Below are positions 1 through 10,683 of a stretch of DNA of 64,000 bases, in pieces. The stretch comes from Chimonanthus salicifolius (lineage: Eukaryota; Streptophyta; Magnoliopsida; Laurales; Calycanthaceae), in assembly GCA_013350335.1 (NCBI GenBank), contig CM023539.1:25785043-25849042 (forward strand). Direction: 5' to 3'. Position numbers and translations under genes: made by a program. The notes under the pieces were generated by a model that was not told the origin of the DNA, ran no database searches, and was given only the letters and a program-made list of their open reading frames with translations. Within the stretch, counting starts at the first letter, position 1. Every line of letters starts with the position of its first letter.

Positions 1-943
1 GGGATGTTATGTAACCGGAGCCCACACTCCGTTGGAATGTCCGTGATGCAACTGTGGGGACTCCTTAGGTGGTGAGAGTCCCACCAGGAGGATACTTTAA
101 CCGGAGACCCATGCTCCTTCGGGGCGTCCGTAACTCGTGAGGAGTAATTTGATGTGGTGAATACTATCAAGAGATGAGAATACTATCAAGAGTTTATATG
201 TATGTGATGGGTGGGACTCATTGTATAAGACATATGCTAGCATGACACGGCATTGAATCAGCATGATATGATCTTTATTATCATGCAAGTTAACTAGTTT
301 TTATCTGTATGATTGGATCTCTGTTATCATACATGATTTTGATACGATGTTTTATAAGTATGATATGGTATATTATATCTGGATTTTATATACTAACCCA
401 TGTGTTAGCCCTAATCGGAATACCTACTGGGCGCGTTGTCTAACGCCCTACTTCTACCCTAGTGGATGACACAAAAAGGGAAAGGGAAAGGGAAAGGCCG
501 AGGATCACGAAGGAAGCCAAGCATAGGAGCTTGGGTGTCTGAATGGAATTTATATATGGATATTTTGTTTATGCTTGCAAGGATATGTAATAACTAGTAA
601 CATTGCTATGGTTTGTGAATAGTTTTGATGGTGGTTATTTGATTTAAGTAATTTTGGATAGATGACTTGTACTTTGCTATCTAAACAGTTTAGTTCTGCA
701 TATTTGACTTATTCCGCAATCAGTTATGTATATTCCGTAAGTTTTACTTAGTTCTATGTGTGGTTTGGTTTTCATGGACTTGGTCCATGCACACATAGGT
801 TTGGCCAGTTAAGGGTCGGACTTTGGAAGTCCAGACTTAGCTTGCGTCGTGACGCTCCCCGCTCTCTTCCACTTTATTTATTTATAAAAAAAAAAAAAAT
901 AGACTCTGATTTTTGGAAGGGTGGAAAAGGGCGGGGCATTACA
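1..943 (+). mobile_element. 3' end of a Tekay-type gypsy LTR (family A)
   Basis: This stretch is the reverse-complement counterpart of the LTRs at 10684-14007 and 18854-22127. Shared landmarks are the ACGCCCTACTTCTACCCTAG block near 445, the CTTGGTCCATGCACACATAGG block near 780, and the terminal GGGCGGGGCATTACA ending at 943. The expected end is GCGTTACA, so one G-to-A change is present. No primer-binding site follows 943, so this is a 3' LTR or solo LTR of an element that began left of the window. The short open frames inside it are not genes. Confidence 0.85.
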
Positions 944-2576
944 GAGATTTTCTATCGACTAGTCTAGGGCACGAGAGGATAGGAGGAATCGGTTGGGGAT
1001 CATAGGGAAGGAAACGACGATTATTGAAATAATCTGTCGTTTTCGCAGAAAGAGACCTTTTAACTTAATTTTTCTGTCTTACCGATAGGTCATGACCAAC
1101 GACCAGTCTGTGTCGATAAGTACCGACTTGTCTCTCCTTTAGATTTTTCCCCGTTTTTAGTCTATGTTCCAATTTCCAACAGAACCGATATATCTCTTCC
1201 TCCGACTAGTCTATCCTTCGACCTGGGTTTTTAAATTTAAAGGATGACTGGGGGTGTGTGTGTGCACGCTTGAAATGTTCATAGTTCATCAAGCTTTACT
1301 TATACACCTTTCAATACCAGTGTAGATATATGCATTCACACAAGTTCTGTGCCATTAGAAGATTCAACACATCCTTCTCGATTACGGATCTTTTTTCCTA
1401 TATTCAAACCAATCCAAGTACATTGGGCACATTTAATTTACCAATTCAAACATATTGCCTAAGTGTGTGATGTCATGAGTTGCGGCATTTCCAGGTTCTA
1501 ATAGAGACAAGGCGTCTATGAATCATAACTCATTCCACATAATGTGTAAAATAATGAATATTGGAATGAGATACTAAGCACACAAACCATACATTCATTT
1601 CACATTTTCAATACAATAATCATGCATGTGGAAATGAACTATGACGCTACCCACACAACTCTCGTGCCTGTTATCATGTTATTACTCAAAATATGATAAA
1701 CACTTTTACCATTCTTTCAAGTATACTCCAATGTGGTCATTCCTTGGAAAGAGCTGGTACATAAATGGATTACAGATAAGCATATTTGATCATTTTGATC
1801 AACTCTTTTGGTAATTTATACCAAACCAAAAATCCATTTAAAGGCATAGAGCATGTTTCATTCCATAAGGGATTCACAAGTTTAAGAACTTGGAATGAAA
1901 CGACACTGCGTATATGTACCATATCATCTGTAAGCACATACACATCCTATACATGAGGTAATACACAAATTACATTCATTTCCTAAAGATGCATAAATCA
2001 CATGGCATATGAAATGAAATGAGATAAGTATATTTCAATACTAGAGTGCAAATCTACATGTACAACGAATATCTTACATTAGATCAATAAAAAAAGAACA
2101 TGGATTGAAGGTAAGATACACATGGATTCCAAAAGCATGATTCAAATGTGATATTCACAGTGGTATCCCTTCACAGATTTGAACATAACATTTTGAGACT
2201 TGCAATCTAAGTCCTCAATCCAATGATGACCTTTCATCAAATCTGATTTTCATCTTGGGTGCCTTTCCATTTGACTTTGTGAATCAAAACTCTAGATTTT
2301 GTACCATGATGTTGACCCAACTTGAAAGGCAAACTCTCTTGGTATATGTCCGTATAGGATACTTGGAGATTACCACCCTCATCAAGTTCCTTTACTCCAT
2401 CCTCTTCTTCTCAAGAGGATTCATCTTGGACTTTTTCAATGGATGAACTTAGGAAATCACCTATACACATTGGTCATGGTAAGTGATGTCATCCATTGGA
2501 ATATAAGAGGCAAGTCTTCGTGGATTCTTTCAGCCTCTTTTGTTGTTTCACATCTTTTTATAGATCTTAAAAAATA
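944..2576. other. Unassigned stretch between two LTRs
   Basis: No coding region can be supported here. Near 1080-1140 there are short CCGA...TCGG-type dyads like those in the SIRE LTRs of this window, so part of it may be old SIRE sequence. A short TG run lies at about 1253-1264. The rest (1330-2570) is AT-rich with no recognisable domain on either strand. Confidence 0.4.
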
Positions 2577-3788
2577 TGTTAGTGCCCCGGCTTGCCGAGT
2601 CTCTATATTTGTCAGTTCCATGACTCAGGAAGAAGTACTTACTGGAAGCTTGAAGACTCAAGATGATCGAGAGTCTCGTATGCACCGACCCCTCAATGAA
2701 AGGCTGAAACGACCCCTCGTGGTTAACGACTCGTCGATGATAACTTATGAGTTCTGGAACTTAGAACTCATGTGGACACTGGAGAAAACATACATCTAGG
2801 TAATTCAAGACCAACCGAGAGTACCAAGGCCGACCCCTCGGTAAAGGGCGACAGGTCGTTCTGGGTAGGACAACTTTCGGGACATGAAACTATGTCTGCA
2901 TGGTGTTGCCCCAGATCAAGACCGTCGTATGGACCGACCTCTCGATGCCTTGATTGTCGACTCATCGGCGACACCGACCTGTCGACCGGGAAGTAATTAT
3001 ACAATTGGGAGTGCATTTAATGCGCAACGGTCTGGTGGTTGAACGGTAATAAATATAAACACCGACCCATCGGTGCCACGGACCTGTCGGTACTGGACAG
3101 TTTGAAAAACTGTGAAGACTCCTCTATAAATATGAGTGTTTTGTGATCGTTTAATTATCTTCCTTGAACTGAGAAGAGTCACACACTCTAAGGAACGATC
3201 AACTGTCTTGTGTATACAATTGCGAATTATATACAACCAATCTATTGATTGAGTTAGTGAAAGAGAGAAATAGAGGAGGAAAGAAAATATACAAACTAGA
3301 AAAGCTTTGGTAAAACCAGTTTTCTTGTCACCCTAAGATTGTGATTGCTTTACGACAACTAAAAGGAGGAGCGTCGGCACACATTGGGTGGATCTTTGAA
3401 AAGCACACATCTTCGAAAAAGAGCTTCAAGGCAAGTGCTTCTTGGTTTTAATTTTGTTTTTAAAACCTTTATCCTAAAAGTGGATTAAGGAGGCTTGGCT
3501 CTAGAACCACTATAAAAAATCTAGAGCATTGTCTCTAGCATAATGGTGGGTGGAATTCTCAGCCAATTGAGTGAGGTGGAATTTCTACTTTAATTGTGAG
3601 GGTATAAGTCTCCACTTAATGAATTTGGGGATAGCTCAAAGTTGAGCGAGTCCTAACAGTGGATGTAGGTTGGCTAACCGAACTACTATATATCTTGTGT
3701 TCTTGTGCTTGTGGTGTTAGACCTAATTTCTTATGTTGATTGTTTAATCATATCTGATAACACATACACAATTGATTTTTGTATCCGC
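2577..3788 (+). repeat. Left SIRE-like LTR, truncated and internally deleted
   Basis: It matches the LTR at 8058 from its TGTTAGTGCC start. It lacks about 340 bp present there (8149-8488), with the junction in a shared GATC. Its similarity stops near 3788, where the other LTR goes on with the pyrimidine-rich U5 end. It contains about ten CGACC-N2-TCGG dyads. Confidence 0.8.
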
Positions 3789-4535
3789 CTTAGTTTTTGG
3801 ACACAAGGCAAGACTCTTTGTTAAGACAGCTTAATAATGTCTTAAAATAGTTGGAAGATCCCAAGTTTGGTCATCAAAGGTACGATCATAGGGGTGTGTA
3901 TGCAACACCAAATGCCACAATCTTTGTACCTAGGAGATAGACCACCATTCATGTTTTGTTTTGATTTAAGATTCACTTCCATATCTTAGACCACTACAAA
4001 TGAACTCACAAGAGACCATGTGAGTTCACATAGCAGAACAGTGATGTGACATGAGGAGAGAGAAATTGGCTAACCACAAGTATAGAATGTACTCTTCTTG
4101 GCTATAGCACATATTCCACTTGGAAATCCATACATTCCATTCAAAGTATTTTGAACTTTAGGTGTCTTGGAATGTGAATTTTGATTGTGTGCATGTTTAA
4201 TGATTTGATGAATTATTTTTGGCATATCTGTGTATTGGAATAAATCTATATATATATTGTGCTTAGAATAGGATTTCACCAAGTCGCACAAATCAAGGAT
4301 AATTGCTCTGCAATCTAAAACCTCTAGGTATAGTCGACATGTCGGTGAATAGACTGGTCAGTGTGACAGACATGTCAGTACTTTACTAAGTTGAGCACTG
4401 ATAAAAAGAGGGGAAAATTGTCGAAAGGCTCGACATATCGATGGAAACTACATGTCGGTGAGATAGGGTGTTTAAATTAAAAGGGAACCTTTCTGCCAAA
4501 ATGACAATTCATTCAAATTTCTCATCTCCTCTCCC
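3789..4535. other. Element-internal noncoding stretch
   Basis: No coding domain is recognisable. At 4328-4465 several CGACATGTCGG-type dyads recur, similar to those in the LTRs, followed by an AT-rich leader up to the first ATG at 4536. It is probably what remains where gag-pol was deleted. Confidence 0.4.
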
Positions 4536-4766
4536 ATGAAGGTCTGGTGGTCCCTCTTTCGTCTCCCTTGCCCTAGATCAATTGATAAGACCTCTCAGAG
4601 TGATTTCTCGCCGGAAAACCATAGAGTTTTTGTTCCTCCCGTCTCTAGAAGCCTGAGCATCACGGTTTTTGTGATTCCCTTAGATCAGGTTAGGCTCAGT
4701 CTTCACCTCAGTCACCTTCAAGCCACTGTTTGAGGATCTCCTCCTGGAGAAACCATACCCAGAAAG

Positions 4767-5402
4767 ATGGCAGCCCGGTCACGCCCTCAGAACTTTGAAG
4801 AACGAGGTGACTCCCGTCAGTGGGCCAAAAAAACCAAAAGATCAGCCTCTCGATCTTGCCCTGGCCCTAGCTCTGGAAATCATGTGTCTATTCAAGCTAG
4901 TGAGTTCTCTCCTCATAGAGCAGAATCCAATTCTCACCAGAGAAGCCAACCAGAGGTTGAAGAAGACCCCATCATCGACAAAGATGTCATCTTCGTCGAA
5001 GAACGACGTGAAGAAAAAAGAGAAGATGCAGAAGAGGAGAATGTTCTTACAACTGGTAATGAAGACCATGTCGTTATCCCTGATAACACCACTGATTAGG
5101 AAAGTCATCATTCCGAGGACTTTTGGAGAGACACTAAGGAAGAAGAATATCAATATCCCTCTCAAGAGAATGTCAATCTAGACAGAAGGGTCTTCAGACT
5201 TGAAAGGAGAATAGATTACATTGAAAGAAGTCTAGATAGTATCAGGTTGTCTGTCCAAGATCTAGTCTCTACTATCTCATCCTCTGCCATAGTTCCAGAT
5301 TCACGGTCCCTTCTCCTCCTCCAGCACCTCCTCAGGATGGCTCTACTTAGGATAGTTCTTCATATTTTTTTTGAAAAGCTATATTTTTTATATTTTGTCT
5401 AA
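4767..5402 (+). pseudogene. Env-like/coiled-coil ORF of the SIRE-like element, one in-frame stop
   Basis: One reading frame runs from ATG 4767 to TAA 5400-5402 and is broken only by a TAG at 5097-5099. The N-terminus is basic and Ser/Arg-rich. The middle (about residues 65-100) is very acidic, with EERREEKREDAEEE. After the stop the frame continues with a heptad-like stretch, RRVFRLERRIDYIERSLDSI, which predicts a coiled coil. It lies after the place where pol would be and before the polypurine repeats, which is where SIRE/Maximus elements carry their extra env-like ORF. There is no obvious transmembrane segment. A gag-like protein is the alternative. A 65-codon frame at 4536-4733 upstream looks like leader. 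Confidence 0.45.
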
Positions 5403-5744
5403 GCATCCATGATGCCCCCTCCAAAACCATAGATACTGTTTATTTTGATTATGAATGATATGATATGGTTTGTTATGGTTTGATGTGTGCATTGCTGTGT
5501 TTGAATGCCCTCTATCTCTTGTTTATGGTTAACATTGTTTTTGTTAAATAGAATAACATGCAGGTTTGGATGAGTTGGTTTTGTATTGGCTTGTTAGGGA
5601 GATAGGGATCAGGTCAAGGTTGCACATATCCTTGGAGTTTGGGGAGCACAAAATATGTGTTGTTTAGCTGTTGTCACTGGTCATGACAGTGTAAGGAGGC
5701 CGGCTGATGTAAGCCTGGAGAAAAATAAACTTAGAGGTAGCTAA

Positions 5745-6245
5745 GTTTATGGGGGAGATAATCTGGAGAAGCTAGAAAATATAGCTTACTCCATGGGGGA
5801 GATGAGTCAAAGAATCTATAAAAGATAGTTTGGAGAATGGGGGAAATGACTCCAAAATGTGAAGCTAGGTAAGTTAGCTTGACCCCATTGGGAGAACACT
5901 TTTAAGACAGCACAAATCTTAAAGGGGAAGAAGAAGAAAAATAGAAATGCAATGGCAATTTGCATTGTGCTATGGGGAGATCAATGCTTGAATGCATGAG
6001 AAGCATGCATTGATCAATGGAGAAGTTAAATGAGTTGGAAGTGAACTCATGAAAGCATTAAATGCAAGAAGCATGGGAGAGTGTTTCAAAATCGATGTCT
6101 GCCTACTAATCTTTGTCAATTGTATGACAAAATGGGGGAGAAATTAGTAGAAGCTATAAGATATCAAAACCAATTATGGAGTGCAATTGGTGAAGCCCAA
6201 GTGCTTGGGCTTCTAGAAAGAGAGAGCCATAAAGGGGAGGAATAT
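5745..6245 (+). other. Reiterated polypurine-tract-like motifs
   Basis: GGGGGAGA or close variants recur at 5751, 5796, 5838 (GGGGGAAA), 6135 and 6233 (GGGGAGGA), with weaker GGGGAGAT and GGGGAAGA copies between. They resemble the true tract at 8046-8057. SIRE/Maximus elements are known for repeated polypurine motifs upstream of the 3' LTR. No protein can be supported here. Confidence 0.6.
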
Positions 6246-6279
6246 GAAAAAACAAATGGACATGGGAGAATGTCTATGC

Positions 6280-7680
6280 TTGGAGTATGGGACTTTGGCC
6301 GGGAGTTCCACACCTTTATGCCGGAGACACTGATTCAGAATTTTTTATAGTGGTTACGGGGTACCTCCCCTTAATCCACTTCGGAACAAAGGTTTCAAAA
6401 GAAAATTAAAACTAAGAAGCACTTCCATTTGAAGCTCTCTCTTATGATGTGTGCTTCTTCGAGATCCCACCCATGTATGCCGACGCTCCACTCCTTAGCC
6501 GTCGTTTAGCAATCACAGTACAGGGTGACAAGGAAACTGGTTCTACCAAAGGTTTCCGTTTATGGTTCTCTCCTTCTCATCTTCAAACTCAATCCTCAGA
6601 TTGGTTGTTTATGAGTTTTCATCATCCTTCCTCTCTCTCTCTCACAACTCAACCCATTTGATTGGTTGTATTTGATTCCCTAGTGCAAGCACGAGAGAGA
6701 GAGAGAGAGTGATCATTCTGTTGGCCCTTGTTTAAGCTCACTGGTAAAGATGATGGTCCAACTCATCCGTCCGAAGGATACCAACTAGTTGCATAAAGGT
6801 TGGTTTATATAGCGAAAGCAACCAGTGGTAGTAATGGTAATGTACCGACAGGTCAGTCGCACCGAGGGGTCGGTGACTAAAAATGTTACCATTACAATTC
6901 CGACCGTTGTGCATTAAATGCACTCCCAAAGGTAATATTCTTTCCTGGTCGACATATCGTTGTCATCGATGGGTCGCCATTTATGATACCGAGGGGTCGA
7001 TCCATATGAGAGACTCGATCTGGTGCAAAACATGCTTGACAATAGTTTCAACGTAGAAACCTGTTACCTAGAATGACCTGTCTCCCATTACCTAGGGGTC
7101 AATCCTAGCTACTCTCGATCGGTCTTAAACTACCGATATGTCTGAGCTCTAAGTCCAGAACTCATAAATCTTGATCAAGGAGTCGTTGACCACGAGGAGT
7201 CGTTTGAGCCTTTCACCGCAAGGTCGGTGCATACGAGACTCTCGATCAAAGGCATACCCAGAATGACAGTTCAACGTTCAAAAACCTATGTCATTCTGGC
7301 AAACTGTCTTTGACCACGATAGATCGATCCTAACTGCACCGAGGGGTCAGTGAGATAAGACTGGTCGAGCTGACAGTGAACATAATTCATATTTCCAAGT
7401 TTGCTTCCATTTTACTGTCAAGCTTTCTCACTAGGATTTTTATGATTTAATTATTTGTTCTTCTAAGCCTAGGGATAGTCCTCTCTACGGTGTGGATACC
7501 ACCTAAGGTCATCTATGGCCAACAAACCTGTTTTGTGATTGTCATAACATTGAGCTTTTAATCTGGTGGAGCATGATCTTTACTCTTGAGCATCTTGGAT
7601 CTTCAAGCTTCCTGCAAGTGTTTCTTTCCGAGTCATGGAATTGACAAACATAGGGTCTTGGTCAAGCCGAAGCACTAACA
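6280..7680 (-). repeat. Inverted SIRE-like LTR fragment
   Basis: It aligns with the solo LTR at 40301-42118 in the same orientation. Shared parts are the TTTTTTATAGTGGTT block (6340), the GCCGACGCTCC block (6479), the CCGAGGGGTCGG dyads, and the terminal GAAGCACTAACA ending at 7680. The U5 end (left) is missing; similarity fades near 6280. It lies inside the internal region of the + strand SIRE element, opposite in orientation. Confidence 0.75.
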
Positions 7681-8045
7681 GACTTCAAACTCAAAAAATA
7701 TTGGGAGAGAAAATCTTCTCAACACTGTTAGCTCAGATAAGCTATGGGTAGTGTTGGTGGCTAGGAAAGCATTGGTGTATGGGGAGAATGAATACTAATT
7801 TTGTTTAGTGTATGGATTTATATTTTAGACTAACACATCTAATGATTGTCTAGTGTTGCTTGCTTATATGCTTAAACAGGAAAACATGATTTGAAGTAAG
7901 CCGAACACGAATATGTGAAGATCATAGTCTTGTTTTTTCATTTGAATATGTACATATAATTGATGTAATATTTTTGTATTCAAATGTGATGTAATAAGGG
8001 TGGGCTTGTAACTGACTAACTTTTAGGTTTTGTCATGAAGTTGAC
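7681..8045 (+). other. Element tail before the polypurine tract
   Basis: AT-rich, no coding domain. GGGAGAGA (about 7702) and GGGGAGAA (about 7781) are further polypurine-like motifs. It leads directly into the polypurine tract. Confidence 0.5.
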
Positions 8046-8057
8046 AAAGGGGGAGAT
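8046..8057 (+). other. Polypurine tract (plus-strand primer)
   Basis: AAAGGGGGAGAT lies immediately 5' of the LTR start TGTCAGTGCC. This is the exact place and composition expected of the tract that primes second-strand synthesis in SIRE/Maximus elements. Confidence 0.85.
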
Positions 8058-9684
8058 TGTCAGTGCCCCGGCTTGCCTAGTCCTATGTTTGTCAATTCCA
8101 TGACTCAGGAAGAAGTACTTGCTGCAAGCTTGAAGACTCAAGATGATCAAAATTAAAGATCATGCTCCACCGGATTGAAGCTCATCATTATGACAATCAC
8201 AAAACAGGTAATTGGCCATAGATGACTTTTGGTGGTACCCACACCTTAGGAGGACAATTCCTAGACTCAGTTGAACAAATGGTAAAATCATAAAAATCCT
8301 AGAGAGGAAGTTTGACACTGAATTGGAAGCGAACTTGGAAATATGAATTAAGTTCACTATCAGCTCGACCAGCCATTCTCACCGACCCCTCTGTGGAGAA
8401 AAGATCGACCCATCATGGTCAAGGACTGGTCGACCAGATTGAAAAATGTTCTGGATCATTGAACTGTCATTTGGGTATGCCTCTGATCGAGAGTCTCGTA
8501 TGCACCGACCCCTCAATGAAAGGCTGAAATGGTCAACGACTCGTCGATGATAACTTATGAGTTCTGGACCTTAGAACTCATGTGGACTCTCTAGAAAATA
8601 AACATCTCGATAATTCAAGACCGATCAAGAGTACTAGGAACGAACCCTCGGTAAAGGGAGACACGTTGTTCTAGGTAGGACAAGTTTCGGGACATGAAAC
8701 TTTGTCTGCATAGTTGAGACCCTTGTATGGACCGACCTCTAGGTGCCATGATTGTCGACCCATCGGCGACACCGACCTATCGACCGGGAAGTAATTATAC
8801 CGAGAGTGCATTTAATGCCCAACGGTCAGGTGTTTGAACGGTAATAACACTGACCTGTCGGTATTGGACAGTTTGAAAATCTGTGAAGTCTCCTCTATAA
8901 ATATGAGTGTTGTGTGATCGTTTAATTATCTTCCTTAAACTGAGAAGAGTCACACACTCTAAGGACGATCAACTCTCTTGTGCCTACACCTGAGAATTAT
9001 ATAAAACCATTCTATTGATTGAGTTAGTGTAAGAGAGAAAGAGAGGAGAAAATAAAATATACAAATTAGGAAAGGTTTGGTAAAACCAGTTTCCTTGTCA
9101 CCCTGAGATTGTGATTGTTTTACCATGGCTATAAGGAGCAGCGTCGACATACATTGGGTGTATCTTTGAGAAGCATACATTTTCGAGAAAGAGTTTCAAG
9201 GGACGTGCTTCTTGGTTTTAATTTTGTTTTTAAAACCTTTATCCTGAAAGTGGATTAAGGAGGCTTGACTCTAGAACCACTATAAAAAATCTAGAGCGTT
9301 GTCTCTAGCATAATGGTGGGTGGAATTCTCAGCCAATTGAGTGAGGTGGAATTTCTACTTTAATTGTGAGGGTATAAGTCTCCACTTAGTGAATTTGGGG
9401 ATAGCTCAAAGTTGAGCGAGTCCTAACAGTGGATGTAGGTTGGCTAACCGAACTACTATATATCTTATGTCCTTGTGTTTGTGGTATTAAAGCTAATTTC
9501 TTGTGTTGATTGTTTAATTACATCTGTTAACACACACACTTGATTGTTGTATCCGTTGCACTTAATAAATCAATTAAGGAATTTTTTAAAAAGACCAACG
9601 ATTTTAGATAGACCTATTCACCGCCCCATCTCCCTGCACACCCCCCTTAGGGTTAATCGTGTTCTAGCTTCCAAGGGACTTTCA
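8058..9684 (+). repeat. Right SIRE-like LTR (1627 bp)
   Basis: It starts TGTCAGTGCC and ends GGGACTTTCA. Near the 3' end is the C-rich segment CACACCCCCCTTAGGGTTAA, which matches, in reverse complement, the G-rich segment of the - strand SIRE LTRs at 10059 and 40339. About eleven CGACC-N2-TCGG dyads lie between 8380 and 8860. Open frames at 8312-8527 and 8959-9180 are shadows. Confidence 0.85.
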
Positions 9685-10003
9685 TTATGAAACAGCACTG
9701 ATAAATGCTACTAGTGTTTGATTAAAGTGCATAGTCATTTCATCACTAGTCCATGCTACTTGGTCTTTGGATGGGTGGTCATGGAATTTGAGGGTTAATC
9801 AAATACCTCTTCATAGGCTTAAACCATTTACTATTCACCTATTTCCAAATATATTAATTGATGAAAACATTTAACGTTTTTCTTGATTGCTTTATATTTT
9901 TCATCACAAATTGAGATTTGGAAGTATCATGGTTTTTCTTTCATAGCCATTGTTCTAGCATGCATCAACTCAGATGGTTAAATCCTTTTATGTTGAGCAT
10001 GAG
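9685..10003 (-). other. Leader remnant of the minus-strand SIRE-like element
   Basis: This lies just downstream (on the - strand) of the primer-binding site at 10004-10015, so by position it is the start of that element's internal region. It is AT-rich and has no coding domain. It is cut off after about 320 bp by the end of the + strand LTR. Confidence 0.5.
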
Positions 10004-10015
10004 GCTTTGATACCA
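10004..10015 (-). other. Primer-binding site, initiator Met tRNA
   Basis: The reverse complement reads TGGTATCAAAGC, one base away from the plant consensus TGGTATCAGAGC. It lies 2 bp from the LTR end at 10018. Confidence 0.85.
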
Positions 10016-10017
10016 AT

Positions 10018-10683
10018 TGAAAGTTCTCTCTTTGGTTGCTAGAACAAGATTGACCCGAGGGGGGGGGGGGGGGGTTGAATGGGTCAATCCCAGTTTCCAT
10101 GGTGTTCACAAATTTCTTGATTGTTTAAAGTTTAAGTGTAGCGGAATAATAATATTAATCAAGAGATTTGTTTAGTGTGATAAATTGTTTTTAATTTCTT
10201 AAATAATCACAATAAGTTTAGATCCTTTTACATATTGATGATTATCCATGCTTGCGCATAATGTATACATAAAGAAAATCAAATGCAAAGTGATCTGTGT
10301 TGAGAAGAGTGCTTAAATATGAAAACACAAACACACAATGATCAAACACCATAAGACAAAATTTATAATGGTTCGGTTAGGTAACCTACATCCACGATTA
10401 GGACTAGTTCAACCTTGAGCTATACCCAAATCCACTAAGTATGGACTTACACCCTCACATTTAGAGTAGGAATTCCACCTCCCTAATTTGGCTGGGAATT
10501 TCACCCACCACATGTAGAATAGGAATTTCACCAATTCATTTGGCTGGGAATCCACCCACCATATGTGCTAGAGACGACGCTCTAGATTTTTATAGTGGTT
10601 CCGGAGCCAAACCTTCTTAATCCACTTTCACAGGACAAAGGTCTTAAATAAACTTAAAACCAAGAAGCATTTGCCTTTGTAAC
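10018..10683 (-). repeat. SIRE-like LTR, U5 side (split by Tekay A)
   Basis: It begins TGAAAGTTCTC, like the solo LTR at 40301, and matches it up to the insertion point, where GTAAC (10679-10683) is the left target duplication. The remainder of this LTR is at 22128-23349; together it is about 1.88 kb. It carries a run of 16 G at 10059-10074. Confidence 0.9.

Larger units (their letters stand above)
2577..9684 (+). mobile_element. SIRE/Maximus-like copia element, internally deleted
   Basis: Two direct LTRs, 2577-3788 and 8058-9684, start with TGTTAGTGCCCCGGC or TGTCAGTGCCCCGGC and share long blocks, for example around the AGAGTCACACACTCTAAGG motif. The right LTR is preceded by a perfect polypurine tract AAAGGGGGAGAT, as in SIRE/Maximus elements. 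Between the LTRs I see no gag or pol; only an env-like frame (4767-5402), repeated polypurine motifs and an inverted SIRE LTR fragment (6280-7680). The flanks (AAATA before 2577, TTATG after 9684) do not match, so either an end is rearranged or the two LTRs come from different insertions. The clade call rests on the polypurine tract and LTR style. Confidence 0.65.

Noticed and set aside
4842..5181. Frames on both strands opposite the env-like ORF
   Set aside because: They are shadows of the 4767-5402 frame; neither has a domain or a plausible context.
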